A stretch of 64,000 nucleotides of DNA from an uncultured Eubacteriales bacterium (GCA_951801675.1 CATONX010000005.1:1-64000), one strand, 5' to 3'; numbered from the stretch's first letter, positions 34,876 through 44,664 are shown. Translations and numbers: made by a program. The notes: generated from the sequence alone by a model not told the origin.

Positions 34876-36660
34876 CTATTCCAGATGGATCTTTCGCACG
34901 CCATAGTAGTAGCTGCTGTTGCCGTTTCGTTTGAACTGGGCAATCTCCGCTTTGGTCACCGGCTTTTCCGCCTTGTAGTAATCGAGACTGATCTGCCGCA
35001 CACCCGCGTCGTCGGTAGAGGTGACCGCCAGGTAATAGTCGCCCGGTGCGATCGCCCCGGGGGAATCGAACTGGTTTTCGGTCAGGTTCTCCTTGCTCAG
35101 CACCACGTTTTGCATGCCTGGGTCCTTTGCCAGGGTGACGGAATAGGTCACAAACCGCCCCGCCGCCGAATAAGAGGGTTCCCAGGCAAAATGGGTGGTG
35201 CCGTCGCTGTTTTTCTGAGGCTCGCTGACAAAGAAAGGCAGGGGGTATTGGACGGAATTGAGATACGCCTGATAATTCTTCTCAATCTGCCCGTAAAACT
35301 GGTTGATGTACCGGTTATACTGGTTAAGCGGAATTTCCAAAAGTTCCAAATCCGGGCTCTTATCCAGCATTTCCTCCAGCACCGGCCGGTAGGAATCGAG
35401 CAGGGAATTGACTCGTTCCTCGGTAAAAGAGGTGCGCATCAGCTCCTGGATTTTCGCCGTCAGCTTTTCCTGGTTGCCCGGCTGCAGCAGGTACCGCCGG
35501 TGCAGCTGCACACCGCTTAAGCGCTGCACTCCCTTGAGCGACTGGGGCGCCTGGAAGGAGGAGGCATACTCGCCGAACTTGAACGTGCCGTCATAATCCC
35601 ACGGAAGCAGGTACCAGGTCAGCGAATCCTGGGGGCTATAGAGGATGAAGTTGTGGGCAATGGTATCCTCGTTTCCGAGCAGCACGTTGCAGGCAAGCCA
35701 GGTCAGGTAATTGTCTTCATTGAAATACTTATGAAAAACGGTGTTGAAATCCTGGTTTACATCGTTGATGTCGGTCAGCATCTGCAAAAGCTTTGTATGG
35801 TCCTTTGCTTCCCGGATGCCCAGCACCGTTTCAAAAGCTTCTTCGTCGTAGCCGGGGTCGTCCACGTTTTTGAGCTCCGGCGTCAGCCGAAACTCGAAGT
35901 TGGACGCCTTGTACATCGTGCCGTTTTCGTCTAAGCCCCGCCTGCGCAGATAGGTCTTGTTCGGCTGCTCGATGTCCGTATAAAGCCCGTAGTATTTGTA
36001 GGTCTGCTGCTCTTTGGGAAGGGAGGCGTCCTTGATGTACACCCGCATAAAATAGGTGCTGAAGCTTGCCATGTCGTCCACTTGCTGCATCATGTCCATA
36101 CAGAACTTGTTGGCAATTTTGCTGACGTCGAACATGTGCTTGTTGATGTTGAGCACCGTCTGGCCCTGAAAGCTGTTTTCATCCTTGAGCTTGACCTTGT
36201 AGGACTTATACTTGGCGCCACGGGCAGAGTTGCCTCGCACTTGGATGGTGGAATTGGCGGAATTGGTGTTCACAAGAGGATTAAGGCTCCCATCCGCATC
36301 TCCGAACTGGACATTCGCATCCAGCACGGGGCTAAAGGTCTTGTCCCGGGAGGTCAGCTGGTCGAAGGCGGAAAAGTCCAATAAATTCCCTGCCTCGTCA
36401 TATGTGGGAAAAACCGTGATGTAAACAGTGGTCAGCTCCCCCGGGTTCTCAGATTTGTAGATGTTCTTGTTTTCCGCAAGAGGCGCGCCGTTTATGGCGC
36501 TTTGCTCTACGTTCCAGTCGTCCAAGGTGCTGGTCAAAGGCTCGTTGGGTTTTTCTACCCGGTTGACCCCGTGGACCCAGTATAACCCAGTGAAAGCGGC
36601 CACGGCCAGCACACAGAAAACCGCGATCAGCCATCTGCTTTGGCGGATGTGTCGTTTCAT
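34876..36660 (-). CDS. CotH-kinase family protein, membrane anchored
   Basis: About 594 residues from MKRHIRQSRW (36660), which overlaps the pelG stop by 4 bp. The track ORF wrongly extends into pelG. One N-terminal TM helix is followed by the CotH kinase core: IQVRGNSARG and KSYKVKLK (nucleotide-binding Lys), YYGLYTDIEQPNK, and LLPWDYDGTFKFG as the metal-binding DFD-like motif. CotH is an atypical spore-coat kinase, and homologues occur in polysaccharide clusters. The C-terminal region is beta-rich (FAWEPSYSAAGRFVTYSV). The target is unknown. Confidence 0.88.
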   Translation of the reverse strand: MKRHIRQSRWLIAVFCVLAVAAFTGLYWVHGVNRVEKPNEPLTSTLDDWNVEQSAINGAPLAENKNIYKSENPGELTTVYITVFPTYDEAGNLLDFSAFDQLTSRDKTFSPVLDANVQFGDADGSLNPLVNTNSANSTIQVRGNSARGAKYKSYKVKLKDENSFQGQTVLNINKHMFDVSKIANKFCMDMMQQVDDMASFSTYFMRVYIKDASLPKEQQTYKYYGLYTDIEQPNKTYLRRRGLDENGTMYKASNFEFRLTPELKNVDDPGYDEEAFETVLGIREAKDHTKLLQMLTDINDVNQDFNTVFHKYFNEDNYLTWLACNVLLGNEDTIAHNFILYSPQDSLTWYLLPWDYDGTFKFGEYASSFQAPQSLKGVQRLSGVQLHRRYLLQPGNQEKLTAKIQELMRTSFTEERVNSLLDSYRPVLEEMLDKSPDLELLEIPLNQYNRYINQFYGQIEKNYQAYLNSVQYPLPFFVSEPQKNSDGTTHFAWEPSYSAAGRFVTYSVTLAKDPGMQNVVLSKENLTENQFDSPGAIAPGDYYLAVTSTDDAGVRQISLDYYKAEKPVTKAEIAQFKRNGNSSYYYGVRKIHLE

Positions 36661-38072
36661 GCTTTCTCTCCTTCCGGGTCGCCCAGATAGCCTCTGCAAA
36701 AGAGGTGGGCGTTGATGTGTTTTAAAAAGAATTTCAGGCGAACAAAGGCGAACACCCATCCTGCCACCGCGCCTGCAACGGGGGCCACCGCGTAATAAGC
36801 GGTGCCGAGCCCGAGAAAGACAAAGGACAGTACCAGCGTCACCACAAAGAAGAGGGCCGCAGAGACAAAGGCGCCCCATTGGTCATCAAAGTAATAGAGA
36901 AACACGATGGTAAAATACATGGAAAAGATACAGTAGACCGCAAGGCCCAGAAGCAGAAAGAAGTCGAGCACCATGCCGCCCAGGCCCAGCATGGGGAAAA
37001 AGAGGATTCCCAGGCAGGACAGGAAGGTGGTGATGACCAGCTGCACCTCATAAATAAAGAAAAGCTGGGTATCCACCGTGTTCATCAGGTTCTTGCGGGT
37101 TTTCTCGATGACCGCGAAGCTGGCGTTGGCGATAGCGGTCACATAAAGCTTATATTTTTCGTACACCTGGGTCTCCACCTTAATGGTGAAGATGACGGTG
37201 CCGGTAATGTTCACAAGAAGGGCCAGGAACATGGCCATGTCATAAGGGGGCGCCACATGGAAGAGATCTACGGTCACCGAAATGTCGTCGGAGAAAAACC
37301 AGTAGACCAGATTGGAGGTATAGAGCCCAACGATGTAAAGAAAGCCGCTGAGAAACAGAAACGGATAATGGGCAAAGTAACGAAGAAACGCAAAATACTT
37401 GCCCCTTCCCTTTGGGAAAAAGGAAATGACGCTTGTAAGCAAGAACAGGTTGATAACAAAGAACATGGCTAAGATGGCGTAGATCATACTTTCCATCACC
37501 GGCCAGCCGGCAAGGAAGAAGAGCGCCGCATACACCGCCACGGCCACCAGAATTCCAGAGCCAAAGGCAAACGTCACCCGTTTGTACTCCTTGATGGTGG
37601 AAACAAAGGTCATAATGGTGTAAGTTACCCCCGCCAGAATGGACAGCAGATAATACCCGCACAAAAATAGCAGCGGACGGCCGTACTCGAGCCAAAGAAG
37701 CAGGCAGATGGGCAGCATGAACAAGGCGCAGCCCACTGCGCTCAGGAAAACGCTTCCGTATAGAGCGTCGCAGACGCGGTCCTCCTTTTTCTCAAATATC
37801 ATGTCCGACGTGTACCGGGACACGATGGTGTTGAGGGTGCAGGACACCAACACGGCTAGCACGAACAGGTACTGAAAAGCGCTGGAGAAGAAAAGCTGAT
37901 CGGCGGTATCCAAGCCGAAAAAGCGGATGCACAGGTTGACGGCCAGCAGCAGAAGAAGAAAAATCAAGAGCGGCCCGATGGTGGTAGCCGACGCATAGAG
38001 CACGCCCCGGATTTTGCTCAAAAGGCTATTTCCACGAAAGAGCTTTCGCAGCTCAAACCCGATTCCCGCCAT
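36657..38072 (-). CDS. pelG: Pel exopolysaccharide exporter PelG
   Basis: A 471-residue polytopic protein with about 12 TM helices. It opens with MAGIGFELRKLF, the characteristic PelG N-terminus, and belongs to the MATE/MOP flippase-like group. PelG works with the glycosyltransferase PelF and the PelD/PelE assembly to synthesise and move Pel polysaccharide across the membrane. Its start lies inside the pelF 3' end (20-bp overlap), so they are tightly coupled. Confidence 0.93.
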   Translation of the reverse strand: MAGIGFELRKLFRGNSLLSKIRGVLYASATTIGPLLIFLLLLLAVNLCIRFFGLDTADQLFFSSAFQYLFVLAVLVSCTLNTIVSRYTSDMIFEKKEDRVCDALYGSVFLSAVGCALFMLPICLLLWLEYGRPLLFLCGYYLLSILAGVTYTIMTFVSTIKEYKRVTFAFGSGILVAVAVYAALFFLAGWPVMESMIYAILAMFFVINLFLLTSVISFFPKGRGKYFAFLRYFAHYPFLFLSGFLYIVGLYTSNLVYWFFSDDISVTVDLFHVAPPYDMAMFLALLVNITGTVIFTIKVETQVYEKYKLYVTAIANASFAVIEKTRKNLMNTVDTQLFFIYEVQLVITTFLSCLGILFFPMLGLGGMVLDFFLLLGLAVYCIFSMYFTIVFLYYFDDQWGAFVSAALFFVVTLVLSFVFLGLGTAYYAVAPVAGAVAGWVFAFVRLKFFLKHINAHLFCRGYLGDPEGEKA

Positions 38073-39489
38073 GCGTGTTCCCTCCCAGCTCCTGGTACAG
38101 CTTTTGGTAAGCCGTCAAAAAATCCTTTTTTTCATAATAGGTCTTTGCCCGTTTGCGCCCGTTCTCCCCCATCTGCTTTCGCAATGCCTCGTTTTCCGCC
38201 AAGGTAAGCACCGCGTCGGAGATGGCCTTCGGGTCCATCACCGGTGCAATCAGCCCCGCCGGACCGTAAGGGTCCCCCTCCCGGCCGTCAAGCAGCTCCC
38301 TGCATGCGCCCACGTTGGTACATACCTGGGCCACTCCCGCGGCCATTCCTTCCAGCACCGAAAGGGGCTGTCCTTCCGAAATGCTCGTGAGCATCATCAC
38401 GTCAAACAAAGGCAGGTATTCGGTTACGTCCGCCCGGCCGGTAAACACCACGTCCCCAGTGCCCAGCTCGTCTGCCAGCATACGGCATTCCTCGTAGTAA
38501 GCCCGGTCCTCGTCGAAAGGGCCCACCAGCATCAGCCGCGCATCCGGGCGTTTGGACTTGACCCGGTCAAAGGCCAGAAGCATGGTCTTAATGTCCTTGA
38601 TGGGCACCACCCGCACCACCGCGCCCACGGTAAAATACCTCCCGTCCTCCTTTGAACGGGCCGGCAGGTTCGAAAACCGGGCCGTGTCCACCCCGTTTAC
38701 GATGATTCCGGTCTTTTGGGGCGGGCAGCCCAGCTCGATCTGGAGCTGACGGTTGACTTCAAACAGAGTCACCACCCGGTCCGCCTGCAGATAGGCGATA
38801 CGCGACAGCTTGAGAAAGAAATTGATCCATAGCTGCTTGTAGCTGCCGATTACCCAGTCCGACCGGATGATCTCCTCCTCCCGCTCCCGGGTATAAATGC
38901 CGTGCTCGGTTAGCAGGAAGGGACATTTCGTTACATGGGAGGCAACCGCCCCCAAAAGCCCGGCGTATCCGGTGGACACCGCGTGGTATAAGTCCACTCT
39001 GGGCATCCCGCCGGACAAAACGCAAACCAGCGGAAAATACATCGAGCGCATGTTCCAAAGGAATTGGCTGAACACCACGCGGGTATATTTGCGGTTATAA
39101 AGCTCCACCACCGCATGGTAAAAATCCTTGCCCATCAGGATGTCTCCCAGCCTGGCGCCGTATTTCTCCAAAAACACCATGACCGGTTCCCAGTCAATCC
39201 GGTCCGCATCGTCCAGCAGAAGGGAGCGAAGGCTTGCCTTTTCCTTGGCAGTCAGCCGCACCGGGCGCTTGCTTTTTTCAAACTTGCGGTCTGCCAGATA
39301 AAAGGTGCGGATTTCTTTGACGTTTGACGGGATTTCATATTGATACTCGTGCATTTCCTCCCGGCTGGTGGCGATGGACCAGATCACAAAATCAAGCTGT
39401 GGGTTCTCCCGGATGAGCATCTGCACCCAGCCGGACACCCCGCCTAAGATATAAGGGTAGCTCCCTTCACAGATTAAGCAGACCGTCAC
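38053..39489 (-). CDS. pelF: Pel glycosyltransferase PelF (GT4)
   Basis: About 478 residues. The start is GTG at 39489 (VTVCLICEGSYPYILGGVSG) with AGGAGGGAG upstream; the 134 extra residues in the track are spurious. It has a GT-B fold with the PelF signature YPYILGGVSGWVQ, LLTEHGIYTREREEEI, NGVDTARFS, the donor-site VRVVPIKDIKTM and SISEGQPLSVLEGMAAG with the catalytic Glu pair. PelF polymerises the sugar chain in the cytosol, using UDP-N-acetylhexosamines in studied systems. Confidence 0.95.
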   Translation of the reverse strand: MTVCLICEGSYPYILGGVSGWVQMLIRENPQLDFVIWSIATSREEMHEYQYEIPSNVKEIRTFYLADRKFEKSKRPVRLTAKEKASLRSLLLDDADRIDWEPVMVFLEKYGARLGDILMGKDFYHAVVELYNRKYTRVVFSQFLWNMRSMYFPLVCVLSGGMPRVDLYHAVSTGYAGLLGAVASHVTKCPFLLTEHGIYTREREEEIIRSDWVIGSYKQLWINFFLKLSRIAYLQADRVVTLFEVNRQLQIELGCPPQKTGIIVNGVDTARFSNLPARSKEDGRYFTVGAVVRVVPIKDIKTMLLAFDRVKSKRPDARLMLVGPFDEDRAYYEECRMLADELGTGDVVFTGRADVTEYLPLFDVMMLTSISEGQPLSVLEGMAAGVAQVCTNVGACRELLDGREGDPYGPAGLIAPVMDPKAISDAVLTLAENEALRKQMGENGRKRAKTYYEKKDFLTAYQKLYQELGGNTHGGNRV

Positions 39490-39517
39490 GCGGCTCTCCC
39501 TCCTTTGCCCGTATTCT

Positions 39518-41257
39518 TTATTCCCATTCGATGGAGAAATCCGGCTTCTGGGCGGTAACCAGGAAATACCGGTCGTTGATTTTTTCCAGCGTACAGCCCG
39601 CCCCTGCCTTCGCGTCTCTGTTTGTGCGCAGGTAAAAGGCCTGGCCCTGCAAAAAGCCGCTGCACCGCACGGAAAAACCTGTTTCGCTCTGCCGCACCGA
39701 CATGGAAAGCCCCGCGTATCCTTTGACGATGGCTTCGTTTTCCGAAAGCACGGTGGACCTGAGCCACGGGGTCTTTTCAAAATAGTCGCGGTTAAGCTGC
39801 TGGTAGCCCTCCTGCACCTGGTCCCAGCCCGTTTCCTTGGTTGGGGCGCCGAGCAGCTCCTCGAGCGCAAAGCCGTGGGAAACCGTCCCATAGGCAGTCA
39901 GGCCTGATAAAATCTCCAGCTGCTGCTCTTTGGTAAACCCGGTGGTCAGGCAGGGAAAGGTCACATAGTTTCCCACCTTGGAAAAGGACAAACGGTTGTC
40001 CCGCTGCCCGATGCCTGCATCATCTATTTGATAACGAAGGATGCCCGGGGTCCCGATGGTGGAGAAGAGCGACGTAAGCTCCGGCTGGCGCGGGCTTCCG
40101 CTTAAAATGGAATAGGCGGAAAACCGGTAATTGGGAAAATCCTTTTGAAGCAGGGAAACGATCTCCCCCGCCTGCCCGAGATCCAGCGGCTTATCGCCCC
40201 AGTGGTTACCTGCAAGGCCCAGTTCCCCGCCGCTTGACAGAATCTGTTTGGCATAGTAGCTGTTTTGCCGCTCCAGGGAGGCGAGGGTCGCATAGGAATC
40301 GGGGGTGACCGCTAAGAGATTTACGGTATATTTGAGCTCCTGGCGGCTGGAATTTCGTAAAAGCGCCGGCCAGAGCACGTCTCTCGTGAAGGATTCGGCG
40401 CTGCGCCCGTAAAGCCAGAAACAGGTTTCGTCGTGGGCGTTTCCCAGGGGCGGAAATCCGTCCAAGCATACGGTTTTGACGCCCAAAACCGGGTAGAGCA
40501 GGTCCTGGGTCAGCTCGCCCAAAGCGGCATAAAAGAACCCCTGGGCGCTGGGGTCCTCGAGAATGGTGGCGTTTATCACCATCACCCGCCCCTGCTGGTA
40601 GCCGCCTCCGTAGACGAGAGGGACGCCGTCGTTTGTGCGTACGAATACCTCGTAGCGCCCGGACAGGGCAATCCTGGTGGCAGCGGCGAACGCGTTGTAG
40701 GATATGGTTACGCCTTCGTAGGGCAAAAAGCCGTCCGAAATCGTAAGGCCGGTCAGAACGAACCGGTTGCCTTTTTCCGCAATGTCCCAGACAGGGTTTA
40801 GATAGGAGGCGGTAAACCCTTCCGGGATGCCCGCGGCAAAGAGCACCTTCCCGCCGGTGCGGATGTATTCTCCCAACAGCGCCAGGTCCGCCACCTTTCC
40901 TGGGTCGGCGCTGGTGACCACTACCACCGGGTTCTCCCGGAGCGTCTCTTCTGTGAGCATGGAGCTGGTCGTAAACGCGAGGCGCATCTGGGATAAGTCC
41001 GCCTGTACCTGTTCAAAAATCGCCTGTTCGGTTTTGTCCGCGTCCTCTTCCCCGTCTCGCGGGGAGCTTCCCAATACCAGGCAGGAGAACGTATTTCCTT
41101 CCTCCAGAGGCTGCTCGATAAGCGCTGGCGTGGAAGCGACATATGGATTTTGATTGGGAAACCCTATGATGGTACCGCTGGCGTTAAATCCCCAGAAGGC
41201 AGCCACCAGCAGCAGCAATACCGTCAAGATTTGCAGGAAGCGTTTGGTGGATAACAT
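39518..41257 (-). CDS. DUF2194-like secreted/membrane protein of the Pel cluster
   Basis: About 579 residues from the ATG at 41257 (AAAGGAGGAGC SD). One N-terminal TM helix precedes an extracytoplasmic region. The first half has a Rossmann/GATase-like look (VVVVTSADPGKVADLALLGEYI). The second half (KYTVNLLAVTPDSYATLASL; GELGLAGNHWGD; GFALEELLG) resembles a divergent polysaccharide-deacetylase fold. I match it tentatively to DUF2194. It may fill the PelA modification/hydrolase slot in this Gram-positive cluster, which has no recognisable PelA. Confidence 0.55.
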   Translation of the reverse strand: MLSTKRFLQILTVLLLLVAAFWGFNASGTIIGFPNQNPYVASTPALIEQPLEEGNTFSCLVLGSSPRDGEEDADKTEQAIFEQVQADLSQMRLAFTTSSMLTEETLRENPVVVVTSADPGKVADLALLGEYIRTGGKVLFAAGIPEGFTASYLNPVWDIAEKGNRFVLTGLTISDGFLPYEGVTISYNAFAAATRIALSGRYEVFVRTNDGVPLVYGGGYQQGRVMVINATILEDPSAQGFFYAALGELTQDLLYPVLGVKTVCLDGFPPLGNAHDETCFWLYGRSAESFTRDVLWPALLRNSSRQELKYTVNLLAVTPDSYATLASLERQNSYYAKQILSSGGELGLAGNHWGDKPLDLGQAGEIVSLLQKDFPNYRFSAYSILSGSPRQPELTSLFSTIGTPGILRYQIDDAGIGQRDNRLSFSKVGNYVTFPCLTTGFTKEQQLEILSGLTAYGTVSHGFALEELLGAPTKETGWDQVQEGYQQLNRDYFEKTPWLRSTVLSENEAIVKGYAGLSMSVRQSETGFSVRCSGFLQGQAFYLRTNRDAKAGAGCTLEKINDRYFLVTAQKPDFSIEWE

Positions 41258-42153
41258 AGCTCCTCCTTTGCAAGCCAAAAGCGCAGGGTATCGAGCCCCT
41301 TGCTCGAAAGGGTGACTGGGGACCGGCGCAGTTCTTCCAAGGTTCGTTTAAAACCCACCCGCTCCCGCTGATCGTAATAAAACTGCAGCAAAGCCAGATA
41401 CACATTCTCTTCTTCAAAGCGCCTTTTTGCCAGGAGCAGAAAATATTCCGCCTCCTCTGTGCGCGAAAGGCGGACAAAATAGCGGGCCAGACGGATGTAA
41501 TCGCCGCTTTGCGGCCAGGTGTGAGGACTTTTGCAGATCTCCTCCATCAGCGCAACGTATTTGTTCGCAATTCCCAGCCAATCCCGGTTGGACAAGATCC
41601 CGCTGTCCAGATAGTCCGCCAGTGCCCTGGCATAATCCTCCTGTTTGTCCGGATCTTCCGAGTCATTGCGATAGGCTCCCTCCAGCTGCTGCACGCACAG
41701 GCGCATCCGCCGGGAAACCTCCATGGTGGCCGCCGCCGCGTAGTGAGAGGTTTCCGAGTCGCTGTCCTGCAAGGCGGATTTGGCCAGAGAGGAAAACTTC
41801 ATCATATCCTGTTTGAGCATGTCAAGGAGCAAAAACCGCTTTTCTTCCGGCTTTCCTACCCGCAGCGCCTCTTGGAAGGGAAGCATGTTCATCTCCTCCT
41901 CCATACGCGGACGGGGCACGTATCTTTCCTTTTCTTCGTCAAAGATCAGGTCCACCGCGTCAAGTTCCTTGCGGCCGCTCAGCTTTCGCACAAGCCACGG
42001 CAGGTACATCACTCCAATGCCCACCACCGGGGCAAGCAAATAAAAGGCGGTGAAAATCACCGCCTGCCGGTCATGCCGAAAGTTGTAGACGGCCAGCACG
42101 GCGGTAGCGGCCAAATTGAGAACCAACACCGCCGCAATGATCCATAAAAGCAT
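41224..42153 (-). CDS. pelE: PelE-like membrane protein with TPR-like helices
   Basis: A 309-residue protein: two N-terminal TM helices (residues about 2-22 and 32-55), then a fully helical cytosolic part with repeats that look like TPRs (ARALADYLDSGIL, YIRLARYFVRLSRTEEAEYFLLL). This is the PelE architecture, and PelE partners PelD and PelF at the membrane. Sequence identity to known PelE cannot be assessed here, so the name rests on order and layout (between PelD and the DUF2194-like gene). An AAAGGAGG SD is present. Confidence 0.6.
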   Translation of the reverse strand: MLLWIIAAVLVLNLAATAVLAVYNFRHDRQAVIFTAFYLLAPVVGIGVMYLPWLVRKLSGRKELDAVDLIFDEEKERYVPRPRMEEEMNMLPFQEALRVGKPEEKRFLLLDMLKQDMMKFSSLAKSALQDSDSETSHYAAAATMEVSRRMRLCVQQLEGAYRNDSEDPDKQEDYARALADYLDSGILSNRDWLGIANKYVALMEEICKSPHTWPQSGDYIRLARYFVRLSRTEEAEYFLLLAKRRFEEENVYLALLQFYYDQRERVGFKRTLEELRRSPVTLSSKGLDTLRFWLAKEELCYPPNASCKS

Positions 42154-42167
42154 CCAAGCCGCCTCCT

Positions 42168-44306
42168 TTATCGCGTCAAACCAGATTCCCGGCCATCTTC
42201 TGCAAACGAAACCACATCGGCGTGAAGGCCTTTGTCCGTCAAACGGCCGATGACGGCGGCCGCTTCCCTTTTGCTTGTGTTGGCCAGAAGGACCCGCAGA
42301 TTCCCTTCCTCAAAAACACCGATGGAATCGGTGATGCGCAAAAGGCTGGAAAGCCGTTCGCCCGTTTGCTCAAGAGTCCCCTCAATTTGTACCTCTAACA
42401 GGCAGCAGTCGGCCAGCCCCTTTTGCTTTTCTTCCATACGTATGGCCAATACCCGGGCAAATTCGTCCTTCTTGAGAATGTCGGTGCCGCCTATGTACTT
42501 TTTCTCTCTTGCCGCCCGTTCGTACTCGTTGGCACTGACCACCACGTCGGTAATCAGGCCCGCCAGCGTCCGAAAAAGGTTGACATGGTAGAGGTTCATC
42601 CCCTCAAAGGGCATACAGCGAATGACCACCACTGCGATGCACTGGCCTTCATAGAGTATGGGGGCGGCCAGGGCCGGCTGGTTTTCCTCCCACCGGGATC
42701 CTACAAACACTTCGCCCTTCTCCAGCGTCTGGCGCATCTCGGGATATTCGCTTAAATTCAGGGACTTTTCCTGGGCCTGCGGATCGCTGGATACCAACAG
42801 CCGAATATAGGGACTCTCCGCGTTCTTTGCGTACACGCTGACCGTATTGGTTTCCATAATGTCCTTGACCACATCCACGATGGCCCCGAAAATCTTGTCC
42901 TTCTGCAGCACGGAAATGCGCCGGATGACCGAATAAAGCTGGGGCAGGCTGGTTTTATAGTTAAGCAGACGGTCTTCGTATTCCAACTTGATTTTCACAT
43001 TTTCGTCATTGATTTCCCGCAGCTCCCGGTATTCGTTTTCCAGGTAGGCGTAGTCGGTTTCCTTCTCCCTGACCTGAATACGGTACTGGTCCACCGTGTA
43101 CCCCACCGCCATGCCCACAAAGATATACTGGGCAATTTTTACGATGACTTCGGCGTCCATCAAAATGGCCGTCACACTGAACCCCGCTTCCCCCGCCAGA
43201 AACAGACAGGAGAGCAGCACCGACAAAATCGACTGGCGGATGCCAAACAGCAGGGAAACACAGAGGATGTAGAGAAAGAACAGGTCAATGGTGCTAAGGA
43301 CCGAGTGCTGGCGAAAAAGCAGGGTAAGCCCGGCAGACAGAAAGAACAAAAGCACATTTTCCAGCGTCTGCAGCCAAGGGCTTCCCCCAAACAGCTTCTT
43401 CCTCTCCGCCTGCTGTTGTTTTGGCGGCGTCAGGTCCACTCCTCCCTCGGACAGTACCTGGACCAAAGAATAAAACTGGGTCCATTCCAGCTGGGCGGAA
43501 ATGGCCCGGCTGACAAGCCCGCAGCCCTTGGCTTCTTGCTGTAAAGCAGTGACCAACCCGTTCTTTTTGCAGGCCTGCTCCACCAAGCGCGCCGCGTCGT
43601 ACTCGCTGACCGGTTCCTTCGCCCCCACGTTATAGACCACGGCCGGCGTAACGCCGCAGGCGCGTACCACCGCTTGGGCCGCATCGGGCAGGTAGACGGG
43701 ATTTAAGGTGCGGTTTGGGCTGGCGGGGCACGGCTCTTCCTTCTGACACGCGCGGGCAAACCGGGAAACGAAATCCTCCTTCCCTTCCTTCAGGGCAAAC
43801 CCGAACAAATCGCCCATGCGCAGCACCACCGGCTGCATGAAATGCGTATCGCAGAAGTGTTCGAAAAGGGCTTCCCCTTGGGCGCAGAGAATTCCCTTGT
43901 ATTCCTGGGACACGCCCCCATCCTCTTCGGTGGCCGGCGAATTTTTATGGCCGTAAACCGCGCCGGAGGAAAGGAGAACCATTTTGGAAACCCCGCTTAT
44001 AGCGGCCTGATTGAGCACATTGAGGAGATTAGCCAAATAGGCGTTGGTTTCTTTGTTGTATTCCCAGACCGTCGCCTCACAGCCCGCCGGGGCAACAATC
44101 ACCACGTCCGGCCGGATGCTGGAGAATACCTTCTCGAGCCCCAGACTGTCCGGGTCCATCGGATACCGTTTGTACCGCAGTTTGGGGCCAAGCCCTCTTT
44201 GAAAAGACTGTTTTGCCAGGAGGGTGACCGAATGGCCTTCCTTGGTCAGCTGGTCGATGACGTTGGACGCCAGCGAATCGCTCCTCCCTATGTATATCAT
44301 CTTCAC
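42168..44306 (-). CDS. pelD: PelD-type c-di-GMP receptor with an N-terminal epimerase-like domain
   Basis: About 712 residues from the GTG at 44306, 10 nt after GGGGGG. Residues about 1-290 are an extended SDR/NAD-epimerase-like domain whose glycine motif (YIGRSDSLASN) and YxxxK (YKGIL) are both degraded. Four TM helices at about 310-410 and a coiled coil follow. Next come a GAF domain at about 465-585 and a degenerate GGDEF domain: EEGNL at about 666-670 replaces GGDEF, while RITD (657-660) sits exactly five residues before it, the spacing of the RxxD inhibitory c-di-GMP site. PelD binds c-di-GMP to activate Pel synthesis. It is the first gene of the operon. Confidence 0.85.
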   Translation of the reverse strand: MKMIYIGRSDSLASNVIDQLTKEGHSVTLLAKQSFQRGLGPKLRYKRYPMDPDSLGLEKVFSSIRPDVVIVAPAGCEATVWEYNKETNAYLANLLNVLNQAAISGVSKMVLLSSGAVYGHKNSPATEEDGGVSQEYKGILCAQGEALFEHFCDTHFMQPVVLRMGDLFGFALKEGKEDFVSRFARACQKEEPCPASPNRTLNPVYLPDAAQAVVRACGVTPAVVYNVGAKEPVSEYDAARLVEQACKKNGLVTALQQEAKGCGLVSRAISAQLEWTQFYSLVQVLSEGGVDLTPPKQQQAERKKLFGGSPWLQTLENVLLFFLSAGLTLLFRQHSVLSTIDLFFLYILCVSLLFGIRQSILSVLLSCLFLAGEAGFSVTAILMDAEVIVKIAQYIFVGMAVGYTVDQYRIQVREKETDYAYLENEYRELREINDENVKIKLEYEDRLLNYKTSLPQLYSVIRRISVLQKDKIFGAIVDVVKDIMETNTVSVYAKNAESPYIRLLVSSDPQAQEKSLNLSEYPEMRQTLEKGEVFVGSRWEENQPALAAPILYEGQCIAVVVIRCMPFEGMNLYHVNLFRTLAGLITDVVVSANEYERAAREKKYIGGTDILKKDEFARVLAIRMEEKQKGLADCCLLEVQIEGTLEQTGERLSSLLRITDSIGVFEEGNLRVLLANTSKREAAAVIGRLTDKGLHADVVSFAEDGRESGLTR

Positions 44307-44432
44307 GTAGGCAAGACCCCCCATTTGCCTGAACTCTTCCTTTTACGCCAAGGCTCTGATACACGTTTGCGAATATGCCTGACATTCCTTTTATTCTTAC
44401 TTCAACTTAATGTTACTTTTTCGTACCGTTCT

Positions 44433-44461
44433 ATTATATCAAGCTCTACATCCTTTTCCAA
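44433..44461 (-). promoter_or_regulatory. Promoter of the Pel operon
   Basis: The minus strand has -35 TTGGAA, a 17-bp spacer and a perfect -10 TATAAT (44438-44433). The leader is about 120 nt. I looked for c-di-GMP riboswitch cores in it and found none. The AT-rich gap 44307-44925 also holds a rightward promoter. Confidence 0.65.
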
Positions 44462-44635
44462 TAGACTTTTTCGAAAAGCAATGGAAATATGCAAGTATCA
44501 CTTTCTGGAATTTCATTGGAAGACTTTTCAAAGCCTTCATTTTGTCCGTTTTCTCGTCTATGCAAGTATGTTTTCATCTGTAAAAAGGAATTCCTCTCTT
44601 GTCGCCTGCCACACTCATCACAAAGCATCCTAATC

Positions 44636-44664
44636 TTGACTTTTATAAAAATTTTATGTATATT
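44636..44664 (+). promoter_or_regulatory. Promoter for the small membrane-protein gene
   Basis: TTGACT, 17 bp, TATATT on the plus strand, about 260 bp upstream of the next gene. The long leader contains the hairpin GAGCCTATT...AATAGGCTC near 44855-44880, just upstream of the SD, of unknown role. Confidence 0.5.

Noticed and set aside
44307-44432. A possible c-di-GMP riboswitch in the Pel leader
   Set aside because: I found neither the GEMM-I core nor a class II pattern. Control is more likely through the PelD I-site.
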